From Accumulibacter sp. (GTDB lineage Bacteria > Pseudomonadota > Gammaproteobacteria > Burkholderiales > Rhodocyclaceae): 64,000 nt of DNA. The notes below the pieces were generated by a model. It was not told where the DNA came from. It did no database searches and worked only from the letters and a program-made list of their open reading frames with translations. Shown here one piece after another: positions 43,917 to 51,908 of this stretch (the first letter of the stretch is position 1; every line of letters begins with the position of its first letter). The stretch is from positions 5,022,001-5,086,000 of the forward strand of contig NZ_JAZKUG010000001.1 of assembly GCF_036625195.1 (NCBI RefSeq). The letters are read 5' to 3'. The translations under genes were made by a program, and so were the position numbers.

Positions 43917-44324
43917 TCACGTTCCGCGACTGCCACTCAGGCCGCAGGCACCGAGCAGGCGTTTCGTCGCCTGCCGGTGGCTCGCCATGCTCGAAGACGA
44001 AACAATGCCGTCGCCCGCGTAACGCTGTTCGACACGCCAGTCCTGAAAAGGATTGCCGGCCTGTACCAACGACTGGAGTGTGGGGGCAAGCTTGGCGACG
44101 CCCTGCAGCGGGATCCTGTCCCACAGTTCGTCGATATGTTTCCAGTAAGCCGAAGCCAAACCCCCGCCCGAGGAGCATCCGGGCAGCTTCGACAGCACTG
44201 CCTTGACCGCGCACTCCGCGGCAAGACCGTAAAGCTGGTCGGCGTTTTCGGTTCGTTGCGCGCCGCTCAACCACTCGGCGTCGCGCCAGTGGCGCTGTGC
44301 GGCTTCGTCGTACTTCTCGTTCAT
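43917..44324 (-). CDS. Small HEPN-like helical protein, first gene of the three-gene cassette
   Basis: The 135-residue protein begins MNEKYDEAAQRHWRDAEWL. The run ENADQLYGLAAECAVKAVL, a YWKHIDELWDRI helix and DWRVEQRYAGDG follow, reminiscent of HEPN domains. The RNase motif RxxxxH is not clearly visible, so it may be a non-nuclease HEPN or a different helical family. Its stop is 7 bp before the KGGVGR ATPase ATG, which implies one transcript. An ATG eight codons upstream is possible. The 230 bp between it and the helicase stop show no convincing gene. Confidence 0.55.
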   Translation of the reverse strand: MNEKYDEAAQRHWRDAEWLSGAQRTENADQLYGLAAECAVKAVLSKLPGCSSGGGLASAYWKHIDELWDRIPLQGVAKLAPTLQSLVQAGNPFQDWRVEQRYAGDGIVSSSSMASHRQATKRLLGACGLSGSRGT

Positions 44325-44581
44325 AGGGGCTGCGCCAAGGAGAACCACCGCATGATTGCCAGCGGCGAGTATCTGCGGCGACGCGGGTTCCTGTCAACGC
44401 GTGCGGCGTTGGCTCTGATCACCTCGTGCCAGGGGGAGTGAGGGCCGATGGCGCGACCGACTGCGCTCGGAAAAGGAGGCCGGGAGGGCGCGATCGACCC
44501 GCCGGTCGTCCGCGATACGGTGCTGCGGCTGCACAAGGCAGCGGCGCGGCGGCTGGCGCAGCGCCGCCGGCAGTGCATCGC

Positions 44582-47500
44582 TCAGCCCTTCTTGCGCGCC
44601 TCGATCTGCTGCCGGATCCGTTCGATCTCGAGGCGCCTGGCCTCGGGCGAGCCCCACGGGATCGGCCGCTGTGCGGCGGCGGCGCGTGCCGCCGCGCGTT
44701 GCGCCTGCAGCGCCCTGGCTTCCGCCAGGAGCGCCTCCTCGCGCGCGCGCTCGGCCGCCAGCAGGCGCTCGGCGGCAATCGGCGCCGTGCGCGCCGGCAG
44801 CCCGGCGAGTTCGAGCAGGCGGTCGATCGCCTTCTGCACACTGTCCCATTCGCCGTGATCCCAGTGCGAGACCTCGCTGATCAGCGGCAGGTTGAGGGCG
44901 GCGATGACCGGCAACCAGATCTCGTCCTCGCCCTGGCGGCGACGCACCGACAGGCCGGGGTCGAACTGGTACCAGCCCTGTTGCAGGCGCCGGAACAGCG
45001 CCCGGTTGTAGGCGTAGTCGCGATCGATCTCGTTGCGCGCCAACACCGAGGAGAGATACTGCCGCCGCCGGCGTTCCGGGCGGACGATGTTGGCCGGCAG
45101 GTGCTGCCAGGCATCGAGGATGTCCTTCGTCTCGAAGGCCCCCATGCGGCGCCTTTGCGGGTGTGTGAAGCGCGACTTGAAGAGCACCCAGAGCGTCTGG
45201 AAGAGCGCGTACTCGGCCAGGTGGCGGTCGAGGCGGACCAGGCGGTCGCCGCTGCGCAGGTCGATGCTGGCCGGTGCCAGCCGCTCGTAGAGCGCGGCGA
45301 GCGGGCCGGCGGCGAAGGCCGCATCGCGAAAGCCCTCGCGCAGCGCCCAGTGCAGCGCGTTGTGGCCATATTGGTCGACGGCATCGCGGTCGGCGCCGCG
45401 CTCGAGCAGCGCCTCGACCAGCGCCAGGTTGCCGGCCGCCGCCGCGGCCATCAGCGGCGTCTGGTTCATCGGCAGCCGATGCTCGACGCCGTACTGCTCG
45501 CACTGCCGCAGGATGTCCTTGAAATGCCGGGCGAAGTACGGCACGTAGGTCTTGCGGCCGAAGGTCGCGCGCTGCTTCGGAAAGTTCACCGCCTGCTCGA
45601 AGCGCGCCTCGGCGACCAGCCAGGCGGCCAGCTGGGGCTCGTCATGGCAGGTGGCGTACTCGTAGAGCTGCTGCTTCAGCTTGGCACCCGGCGCCTGTTC
45701 GCGGAACACCTTGTGCAGCAGCTCGACGAGTTTTTCCTCGCCGAGCACCGGCCACGGCACCGGCGCCTGCTTCAGGATCGTCTGCCGGATCGCTTCCGCC
45801 TGCTCCTGCTTGCCCTGCAGTTCGAGCTTGCGCGCCTCCTTCTGCCAGTCCTCGAGCGTCGACTTCTGTGCCGCGACGTTGAGCTGGCCGACGCTCAGGC
45901 CGAGCAGGCCGACCAGCGGATGCGCGCTGTCCGACTCGATCACATAGACGTTGCGGATCGCCCGCGTCAACGCGACATAGAGCGCGTTGACGAAGAACTT
46001 GTAGACCTCGAGCGACTTGTCACTCTTGTCCTTCGCCCGCCGGTAGTCGAGCGTCTCGACCTCGAGGTCGGCGGCGGCAACGCCATCGACGATCTCGGCG
46101 AACTCGGCGCGGTGATCGGAGATGAAGCGGTAGAGGACGATGTTCTCGTACTCGAGCCCCTTCGCCTCGTGGATCGAGAACAGCAGCGGCGTCGCGAAAT
46201 GCCGGCGCGCCTCGAGCTTGTCCTCGTCGCGCATGACCAGCACGGCGAACTGCGTCGACTGGCGGATCTTCTGGTCGAGTTCGCGCTTCGTCGCCTCCCG
46301 GTCGGGGATCAGCGCGACCTGGCCCGCGTCGCCGCCGACCGCCTCGACGAGGAAGTTGCTCTCGCGGTCGATCGAACCGAAACGCCGGTGCTTGATCTTG
46401 AGCAACTGGTTGGCGACGCGCGTCGCCTCGAGCCCGTTGCGGAAGTTGGCGCTGAGGACGCGCAACTGCTGCCGCTCGGCGAGTTTCGGATCCTTCCAGA
46501 AGAGGCTCTTGACCTGGCTCCAGGAGAAGAAGTTGGGGTGCACGATCTGGTTCGAATCGCCGCAGAGCAGGAAGTGTCCCGGCTTCCTCAGCGTTCGCAG
46601 GACCAGCGCCAGTTGCACGGTGGTGATGTCCTGCACCTCGTCGATGACGACGAAGTCGTAGCGCGGCGCCGCCAGCGCCTGCCACTCCTGGGCAACGAGG
46701 TTGAGGTCGTAGAGCTTCGCCTCGGCCAGCCAGGCGCGATACTTGTCGAACAGTTCGTAGAGCCGCTCGCGCTGCTCGACGGCGAAGATCGACTGGCGGA
46801 CGCCGAGCGCCAGGTACTCTTCGCGACCCAGGATGCCACCGGCGCCGGCCGCCAGGACGCCACGAATCTCCTCGAAGGCCTGGTGCCCGTCGAAGTCGCG
46901 GAACGCCTGCCGCTGGCGCGCGAACCAGCCGGCGAAGTCGCGCCAGCTCGCCTCGCGGCCCGCCGGCACGCGGATCGACTCGACGAACTCGCGATACGAG
47001 AGGAAGACCGCCTCCTGCGCCGCGTGTTCGAAGCCGTTGGCGTAATAGAGATCGCGCGCGCCCTGCGCGAGGAAGCGCGAGTGCGTGACGTAGAGCACCT
47101 CGCCTTCGGCGTGCTTGAGCTTTTCGAGGGTCAGCGCCGTCTTGCCGCTGCCGGCGCTGCCGACGACGATCAGCGGCGCCGGCTGGCGGTAGATTGCCTC
47201 CTGCGTGTCGTCGAAGGAGATCGGCTTGTCGAGCAGATGGATCGCCGTCCGTTGCGGGTGCAGGTAGCGCAGCGGCTCGGCTTCGCCGACCGCCGTCGCG
47301 GCGTCGATGTCGGCGACCCGGCTCTCGTCGATCGCCGCGCCACGCAGGAAGCGCGAATTGTCGTAATCGTGGTTGGCGATCACCTCGAGCATCAGCGCGC
47401 ATACCTCGTCGCCGTGGCGGACGAGCGAGAAGAGCAGCCGGTCGGCATCGTCGAGGCGGGCGCGGTAGAACTTGCCGTGGCTCAGATTGACCAGCTTCTT

Positions 47501-47605
47501 CACCTGCGCGGCGCGGAAATCGCCGCGCGCGATGGCCTCCGCCACCTTGCGGTAGCTGGCCCGGACGCGCGTCGTGTCGAGGCCGTCGTATTCGAGAATC
47601 TTCAC
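44582..47605 (-). CDS. UvrD/Rep-like SF1 helicase with RelE/ParE-like N-terminus and ankyrin repeats
   Basis: The 1007-residue protein has three parts. Residues about 5-88 resemble a RelE/ParE toxin fold (GKFYRARLDDADRLLFSLV, LMLEVIANHDYDNSRFL). Residues about 110-640 form a superfamily 1 helicase: Walker A VVGSAGSGKT (147-156), IDEVQD (321-326), LLCGDSNQIVHP, LSANFRNG, HEAKGLEYENIVLY and YVALTRAIRNVYV. Near 705-760 lie about two ankyrin repeats (NQTPLMAAAAAGNLALVEALLERGAD, YGHNALHWALREGF). The last 240 residues are helical and basic. The frame is open to 48397, but homology begins at GTG 47605; no Shine-Dalgarno sequence is seen. Conflict/defence role is an inference from context. Confidence 0.82.
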   Translation of the reverse strand: MKILEYDGLDTTRVRASYRKVAEAIARGDFRAAQVKKLVNLSHGKFYRARLDDADRLLFSLVRHGDEVCALMLEVIANHDYDNSRFLRGAAIDESRVADIDAATAVGEAEPLRYLHPQRTAIHLLDKPISFDDTQEAIYRQPAPLIVVGSAGSGKTALTLEKLKHAEGEVLYVTHSRFLAQGARDLYYANGFEHAAQEAVFLSYREFVESIRVPAGREASWRDFAGWFARQRQAFRDFDGHQAFEEIRGVLAAGAGGILGREEYLALGVRQSIFAVEQRERLYELFDKYRAWLAEAKLYDLNLVAQEWQALAAPRYDFVVIDEVQDITTVQLALVLRTLRKPGHFLLCGDSNQIVHPNFFSWSQVKSLFWKDPKLAERQQLRVLSANFRNGLEATRVANQLLKIKHRRFGSIDRESNFLVEAVGGDAGQVALIPDREATKRELDQKIRQSTQFAVLVMRDEDKLEARRHFATPLLFSIHEAKGLEYENIVLYRFISDHRAEFAEIVDGVAAADLEVETLDYRRAKDKSDKSLEVYKFFVNALYVALTRAIRNVYVIESDSAHPLVGLLGLSVGQLNVAAQKSTLEDWQKEARKLELQGKQEQAEAIRQTILKQAPVPWPVLGEEKLVELLHKVFREQAPGAKLKQQLYEYATCHDEPQLAAWLVAEARFEQAVNFPKQRATFGRKTYVPYFARHFKDILRQCEQYGVEHRLPMNQTPLMAAAAAGNLALVEALLERGADRDAVDQYGHNALHWALREGFRDAAFAAGPLAALYERLAPASIDLRSGDRLVRLDRHLAEYALFQTLWVLFKSRFTHPQRRRMGAFETKDILDAWQHLPANIVRPERRRRQYLSSVLARNEIDRDYAYNRALFRRLQQGWYQFDPGLSVRRRQGEDEIWLPVIAALNLPLISEVSHWDHGEWDSVQKAIDRLLELAGLPARTAPIAAERLLAAERAREEALLAEARALQAQRAAARAAAAQRPIPWGSPEARRLEIERIRQQIEARKKG

Positions 47606-47877
47606 GTGTGCTTGCGGCGTGGTGGATGGGAAAAAGCGGTGGGTCGGCGCTGCGGCGCCTGCGCGAACGAGTCCGAAGAGACTGGCGAACGGCCACCGCC
47701 CTGCGGCATCGCCGTCACTGCCCGGCCGCAGCGACAGCGCGATTCTACCGCAGGCTGCTGCCGTGCAGCGGCAGCGGCCGGTGGCCGGCAGGCCGGAGCA
47801 GTGGCGCGCCACGAGTCGAGCCAGAGAAGCGACACCGGCGAGGCGCGACGCCGCGGATTGCTTGCCCGCGGCATCCC

Positions 47878-48193
47878 GATGCTTCCCTGAGGCCTCAGGA
47901 TGCTTCCCTGATCGACCGAGATGCTTCCCTGATGCATCAGGATGCTTCCCTGATGCGTCAGGATGCTTCCCTGAGGCGTCAGGATGCTTCCCTGATCGAT
48001 CGAGATGCTTCCCTGATGCGTCAGGATGCTTCCCTGATAGATCAGGATGCTTCCCTGATAGATCAGGATGCTTCCCTGATGGATCGAGATGCTTCCCTGA
48101 TGCATCAGGATGCTTCCCTGATGCGTCAGGATGCTTCCCTGATGCGTCAGGATGCTTCCCTGATGCGTCAGGATGCTTCCCTGAGGCGGCCGG
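47878..48193. repeat. Array of fifteen 21-bp tandem repeats
   Basis: Fourteen full copies and one degenerate final copy of a 21-bp unit run head to tail. The first 13 bases GATGCTTCCCTGA are invariant in all complete copies. The other eight vary among a few forms (TGCGTCAG, TGCATCAG, TAGATCAG, TCGATCGA, GGCGTCAG). Most units contain the dyad CTGA-N4-TCAG. Because 21 is a multiple of three, four of the six frames stay open and would encode heptapeptide repeats (for example SGKHPDA on the minus strand). The array lies 273 bp upstream of the helicase start codon and 38 bp after the pRiA4b ORF-3-like stop. The rest of 47606-48230 holds no recognisable gene. Confidence 0.92.
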
Positions 48194-48230
48194 GCAACCA
48201 CCTCGAAGCATGGGCTTCCGGCCGCCGCGA

Positions 48231-48830
48231 TCAGCCTCGGCGGGCGAAGAGCTGGCCGACGCGTCGGGAATGCGCCGCCAGGTCGAACGCGTTCGGGTCG
48301 AAGTCGTCGCCGAGCCATTCCCGGATGCGGGCGTAGTCGGCGGCCGCCGGGTCGCTCCAAGTGGCGAGGAGTTCGGCGTAGCCAGACACGCCACCACAGT
48401 CCTCGGGCGGACACGCCCCCTTGCCGGAAATCAATACGGCACGCGGTGCCGCCGGATCGAAGGGCAGCCGCCTCTCGATGCTGATGCTGTGCCACCAGTC
48501 GTCGCCGAAGTCATACCAGTAGCGGAACCTCTTCGGACCCGACCGCCCCGACAGCCAGGGGAAGAGCGTCGCGGTGTCTTCGGGAACCGCCGGTTCGTCA
48601 TCGTCGACCATGCCGCCCGAGTCAAGCGGCATGGCGATCCGCAGGCCGGCGACGCGGAATTCATGCTGGTGGGCATCGCGCCAGCCCATGGCCACTTGGA
48701 TGACCCGGTGGAATTCCTCGAAACTGAGGCCGTCGTCGACCTCGACGCGGCGCCAGATCGTCGGCCGAAAGCGCTCGAGGCTGATTTTCAGGCGCAGACG
48801 TCTGCGCAGAGTCGTCGGTGGGCTGTTCAT
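48231..48830 (-). CDS. Plasmid pRiA4b ORF-3 / IS1096 ORF-type protein
   Basis: The 199-residue protein shows LRLKISLERFRPTIWRRVEVDDGLSFEEFHRVIQVAMGW, HQHEFRV, FRYWYDFGDDWWHSISIE and GACPPEDCGGVSGYAELL, the hallmarks of the pRiA4b ORF-3-like family (PF07929 type). Members are found on plasmids, in insertion elements and in defence islands; function unknown. The ATG at 48830 overlaps the stop of the upstream remnant (ATGA), so both are read from one transcript. Confidence 0.88.
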   Translation of the reverse strand: MNSPPTTLRRRLRLKISLERFRPTIWRRVEVDDGLSFEEFHRVIQVAMGWRDAHQHEFRVAGLRIAMPLDSGGMVDDDEPAVPEDTATLFPWLSGRSGPKRFRYWYDFGDDWWHSISIERRLPFDPAAPRAVLISGKGACPPEDCGGVSGYAELLATWSDPAAADYARIREWLGDDFDPNAFDLAAHSRRVGQLFARRG

Positions 48831-49114
48831 GCTTGCAGCACCTTGGTCGATTCCTCGCCAAACTGGCTGACCACGCGCCTGCCGGCCCGGCAAGGAATGG
48901 GGTGGGAAACGAAGCCGTAGAGGCGGTCGAAGGCTTCGTCGTCGATTTCGATCTCAAGCTTGGCCCAATCGACCGCCGGCTGGTCATGGAGCGTGAAGAT
49001 GCGGCGACCGGGGCGAACGTCGCGATAATTCAGGTTGCCCTGCGCGTCGGTGGCGTAGTGCCGCGCCGGTTCGTCGTAGGGCGAATTCAGGATCGGGTTG
49101 TCGGCGGCGGCCAT
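48827..49114 (-). pseudogene. Chimeric remnant of a type III restriction-modification locus
   Basis: The 95-residue frame joins two recognisable pieces. The first 40 residues (NPILNSPYDEPARHYATD...GRRIF) resemble the N-terminus of type III-like restriction subunits. The last 45 (VDWAKLEIEIDDEAFDRLYGFVSHPI...FGEESTKVLQA) resemble the C-terminus of type III DNA methyltransferases. The thousand or more residues expected between them are missing. An internal deletion fusing two neighbouring genes is the simplest account. The likeness is from memory of the families and should be checked. It remains coupled to the downstream gene by ATGA. Confidence 0.5.
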
Positions 49115-49374
49115 GGGCTGACGGGGGACCGGCTGGGAGGTGAGTGATTCTAACAGCCACGCCAACAGCCACGAAGTGATGCTGTCGGTGCCTTGTGGCA
49201 GCGGCCGCCAGCACAGCGGGTGATGCTTTCCACTGCCGGGCAGGCATGAACTCCTGCCGCCCGGCGCCGTCGAAGCGCTGCAGGCAACAGGCGCCCGGGC
49301 TGCACGCCGATCACCCCACTTTCACCGCCGAAGCCAATCACCCCTCGTCCCCACCACAACCCGAAGGATCCTTC

Positions 49375-49962
49375 ATGCCATCCCTCTCCAGCGCAGCACT
49401 CGAGCAGCTTTTCCTCAACGCCCGCACGCACAACGTCTTCCGACCGGAGCCGATTCCCGAGACCACCCTGCGGCAGCTCTACGACCTGATGAAGTGGGGG
49501 CCGACGTCGATGAACTGCCAGCCGGCGCGACTGGTCTTCGTCACCAGCCCGGAAGCCAAGGCGCTGCTGGCGCCGGCGCTGTCAGCGGGCAACCTGGAGA
49601 AGACGCTGGCCGCGCCGGCGACGGTGATCATCGCCACCGACAGCCTGTTCCACGAACACCTGCCGACGATGTTCCCCGCCTACGACGCGCGGCCGATGTT
49701 TGCCGCCAACGCCGAACTCGCCGCCAGCACCGCCTTTCGCAACGGAACGCTGCAGGGTGCCTACCTGATCCTGGCCGCGCGCGCGCTCGGCCTCGACTGC
49801 GGCCCGATGTCCGGCTTCGACGCCGGCAAGCTCAACGCCGCCTTCTTCGCCGACGGCCGCTTCCAGGCCAACTTCCTCTGCAACCTCGGTATCGGCGACC
49901 CCGCCGGATTGCATCCCCGGGGACCGCGACTCGCTTTCGACGAGGCCTGCCGGATCGTCTGA
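49375..49962 (+). CDS. RutE/HadB-like nitroreductase-family oxidoreductase
   Basis: The 195-residue protein belongs to the FMN-dependent nitroreductase superfamily, close to RutE-type malonic semialdehyde reductases: ARTHNVFRPEPIPETTLRQLYDLMKWGPTSMNCQPARLVFV at the N-terminus (FMN phosphate region), and GLDCGPMSGFDAGKLNAAFF near 140-160. AAGGA before the ATG decides the start over upstream in-frame ATGs. No other rut genes are present, so the physiological substrate is open. Confidence 0.88.
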   Translation: MPSLSSAALEQLFLNARTHNVFRPEPIPETTLRQLYDLMKWGPTSMNCQPARLVFVTSPEAKALLAPALSAGNLEKTLAAPATVIIATDSLFHEHLPTMFPAYDARPMFAANAELAASTAFRNGTLQGAYLILAARALGLDCGPMSGFDAGKLNAAFFADGRFQANFLCNLGIGDPAGLHPRGPRLAFDEACRIV

Positions 49963-49969
49963 GCGGCCG

Positions 49970-50470
49970 ATGGGTCGCGGCATGCGGATGCTCAGGTGGA
50001 TCGTGATCGGCGTCGTTGCCACGGCGCTGCTGGCCGTTCTCGCCGGCCAGATCGGATGGTTCCGCGGCACGCCTCCCGGCGACCTCGGGGTGCACGCGGG
50101 CCGACTCAAGCCACCGTCGGAGACCGCCAACAGTGTCAGCAGCCAGGCGTTCCTCTGGCCCGGGCACGCACAGCGGGAGCACGCGCAGATCGCCCCGCTG
50201 GCGCTGCGCGGCGATGGCCCGGCGACGATCGCCAGGCTGCAGGCACTGCTGCAGGGGCAGCCCGGCGTCAGCATCGTCGACCGCCGCGCCGACTATCTCT
50301 ACGTCCGCTGCGAAACGCGACTGATGAAGTTCGTCGATGACCTCGAGTTCTGGTTCGACACCGACAACGGGGTGATCCAGGTGCGCTCGGCGTCGCGCGT
50401 CGGACGCAGCGATTTCGGGCTCAACCGCCGGCGCATCGAGGAACTGCGGGCCCGTCTCGCGGCCTCCTGA
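49970..50470 (+). CDS. DUF1499 membrane-anchored protein
   Basis: The 166-residue protein has one N-terminal transmembrane helix (LRWIVIGVVATALLAVLAGQIGWF) and a DUF1499 domain: PPSETANSVSSQA, LRGDGPATIARLQALL, ADYLYVRCETRLMKFVDDLEFWFD and VIQVRSASRVGRSDFGLNRRRIEELRARL. Function unknown. It follows the nitroreductase gene by 7 bp. Confidence 0.88.
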   Translation: MGRGMRMLRWIVIGVVATALLAVLAGQIGWFRGTPPGDLGVHAGRLKPPSETANSVSSQAFLWPGHAQREHAQIAPLALRGDGPATIARLQALLQGQPGVSIVDRRADYLYVRCETRLMKFVDDLEFWFDTDNGVIQVRSASRVGRSDFGLNRRRIEELRARLAAS

Positions 50471-50491
50471 AGCGGTGCCGACCGCGGCGCG

Positions 50492-51256
50492 CTACAGCAT
50501 GTTCTCGAGAAAGGCGCGCGTACGCGGGTGTTCGGGGGCGGCGAACAGCTCGCGCGCCGGACGCGCTTCGACGATCTCGCCGCCGTCCATGAAGACGACG
50601 CGGCTCGCCACCTCGCGCGCGAAAGCCATTTCGTGCGTCACGACGAGCATCGTCATGTGCTCTTCGGCCAGTTCGCGGATGGTGCGCAGGACCTCGCCGG
50701 TGAGTTCGGGATCGAGCGCCGAGGTCGGTTCGTCGAAGAGGATGATGTCCGGCTCCATCGCCAGGGCCCGGGCGATGGCGACGCGCTGCTTCTGGCCGCC
50801 GGAAAGCCGTGACGGATAGCTCGCCTGCCTGTCGAACAGGCCGACCCGGCGCAGCAGTTCCTCGGCGCGCGGGACGATGACGTCGCGCCGCAGGCCCTTG
50901 ACGGTGAGCGGCGCCTCGATGACGTTCTGCAGTACCGTCAGGTGCGGGAACAGGTTGAAGTGCTGGAAAACCATTCCCATCCGGCGACAGATGCGCCGGA
51001 TGTCGGCGTCGGGCGCATGGCGACAGACGCCGTCGGTCGTGCTGCTGACCAGCGTCTCGCCGGCGATGTCGATGCGGCCGCTGCTGATCGTCTCGAGATG
51101 GTTGAGGCAGCGCAGGAAGGTGCTCTTGCCCGAGCCCGACGGGCCGATGATGGCAACCACCTCGCCCCGGTCGACCGCCAGCGACACGCCCCGGAGGACT
51201 TCCACCGCGGCAAAGCGCTTGTGCACGCCGCGCGCGTCGATCATCGGACTAGCCAT
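50492..51256 (-). CDS. Polar amino-acid ABC transporter ATP-binding protein
   Basis: The 254-residue ATPase is of the GlnQ/HisP type: Walker A GPSGSGKST, Q-loop VFQHFNLFPHLTVLQNV, signature RLSGGQKQRVAIARAL, Walker B ILFDEPTSALDPE and switch His in VVTHEM. All motifs are consensus. It is the last gene of a binding protein-permease-ATPase set and overlaps the permease gene by 8 bp. An internal ATG five codons in is an alternative start. Confidence 0.93.
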   Translation of the reverse strand: MASPMIDARGVHKRFAAVEVLRGVSLAVDRGEVVAIIGPSGSGKSTFLRCLNHLETISSGRIDIAGETLVSSTTDGVCRHAPDADIRRICRRMGMVFQHFNLFPHLTVLQNVIEAPLTVKGLRRDVIVPRAEELLRRVGLFDRQASYPSRLSGGQKQRVAIARALAMEPDIILFDEPTSALDPELTGEVLRTIRELAEEHMTMLVVTHEMAFAREVASRVVFMDGGEIVEARPARELFAAPEHPRTRAFLENML

Positions 51257-51902
51257 CGTAGACCGCGTGCTTCCTTTCCAGGTGCTGGAAGGCCAGTGTC
51301 AGGACCAGCGTCATCAGTAGATAGAAGGCCGCGGCGATGACGAAGGGCATCGTCGTGAAATCGCGCTGGACGATGCCGCGCGCGGCGCGCAGCAGGTCAT
51401 TCATCGCCAGGACGTAGATCAGCGAGGTGTCCTTGACGAGCGTGATCGTCTCGTTGCTCAGCGGCGGCAGGACGCGCTTGAAGACCTGTGGCAGGACGAT
51501 CCGCCGCATCGTCTGCGGATAGCTCAGGCCGAGCACGCGCGCCGCTTCGTACTGGCCGCGATCGATCGACTGGATGCCGGCGCGGAAGATCTCGGCGAAG
51601 TACGCCGCATAGTTGAGGACGAAGGCGACGATGGCTGCCGGAAAGTCCGGCAGGCGGACGCCGATGACCGGCACGAAAGGCAGGGCAAAATAGATGAACA
51701 GCATCTGCAGCATCAAGGGCGTGCCGCGCATCAGCCAGATGTAGCCATTCACCAGCCCGCTGGCGAAGGCGAAGCGCGAAACCCGGACGAGGGCCAGCGC
51801 GAGGCCGAGCGGCACGGCGAGGACGAAGCTGATGAGAAAGACCTGCAGCGTGACCCCCGTGCCCTCCGCCAGCGGGCCGATGATCCGCATCAGATAATCC
51901 AT
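51249..51902 (-). CDS. Polar amino-acid ABC transporter permease
   Basis: The 217-residue protein has five or six membrane helices. The HisM/GlnP-type segments include the N-terminal GTGVTLQVFLISFVLAVPLGLALALVR, RGTPLMLQMLFIYF and the EAA loop QYEAARVLGLSYPQTMRRIVLPQ, where it contacts the ATPase. Only one permease gene is present, so it probably works as a homodimer. It lies 6 bp after the binding-protein gene. Confidence 0.92.
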   Translation of the reverse strand: MDYLMRIIGPLAEGTGVTLQVFLISFVLAVPLGLALALVRVSRFAFASGLVNGYIWLMRGTPLMLQMLFIYFALPFVPVIGVRLPDFPAAIVAFVLNYAAYFAEIFRAGIQSIDRGQYEAARVLGLSYPQTMRRIVLPQVFKRVLPPLSNETITLVKDTSLIYVLAMNDLLRAARGIVQRDFTTMPFVIAAAFYLLMTLVLTLAFQHLERKHAVYDG

Positions 51903-51908
51903 CCGGCA

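Noticed and set aside
43917..44324. Active HEPN ribonuclease
   Set aside because: No clear RxxxxH catalytic motif; only the general helical pattern is kept, so nuclease activity is not claimed.
44349..44581. Extra gene between the helicase and HEPN-like genes
   Set aside because: Short frames exist on both strands (for example a plus-strand ATG at 44448), but composition and start signals are unconvincing.
44426..47890. A 1154-codon open frame on the plus strand
   Set aside because: It is antisense to the helicase, is Arg/Leu/Glu-biased as expected from GC-rich codon complement, and shows no domain pattern.
47878..48193. CRISPR array
   Set aside because: The period is 21 bp with only 8 variable bases per unit drawn from a few forms. 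Real arrays have longer repeats and unique spacers of about 30 bp, and no cas genes are present.
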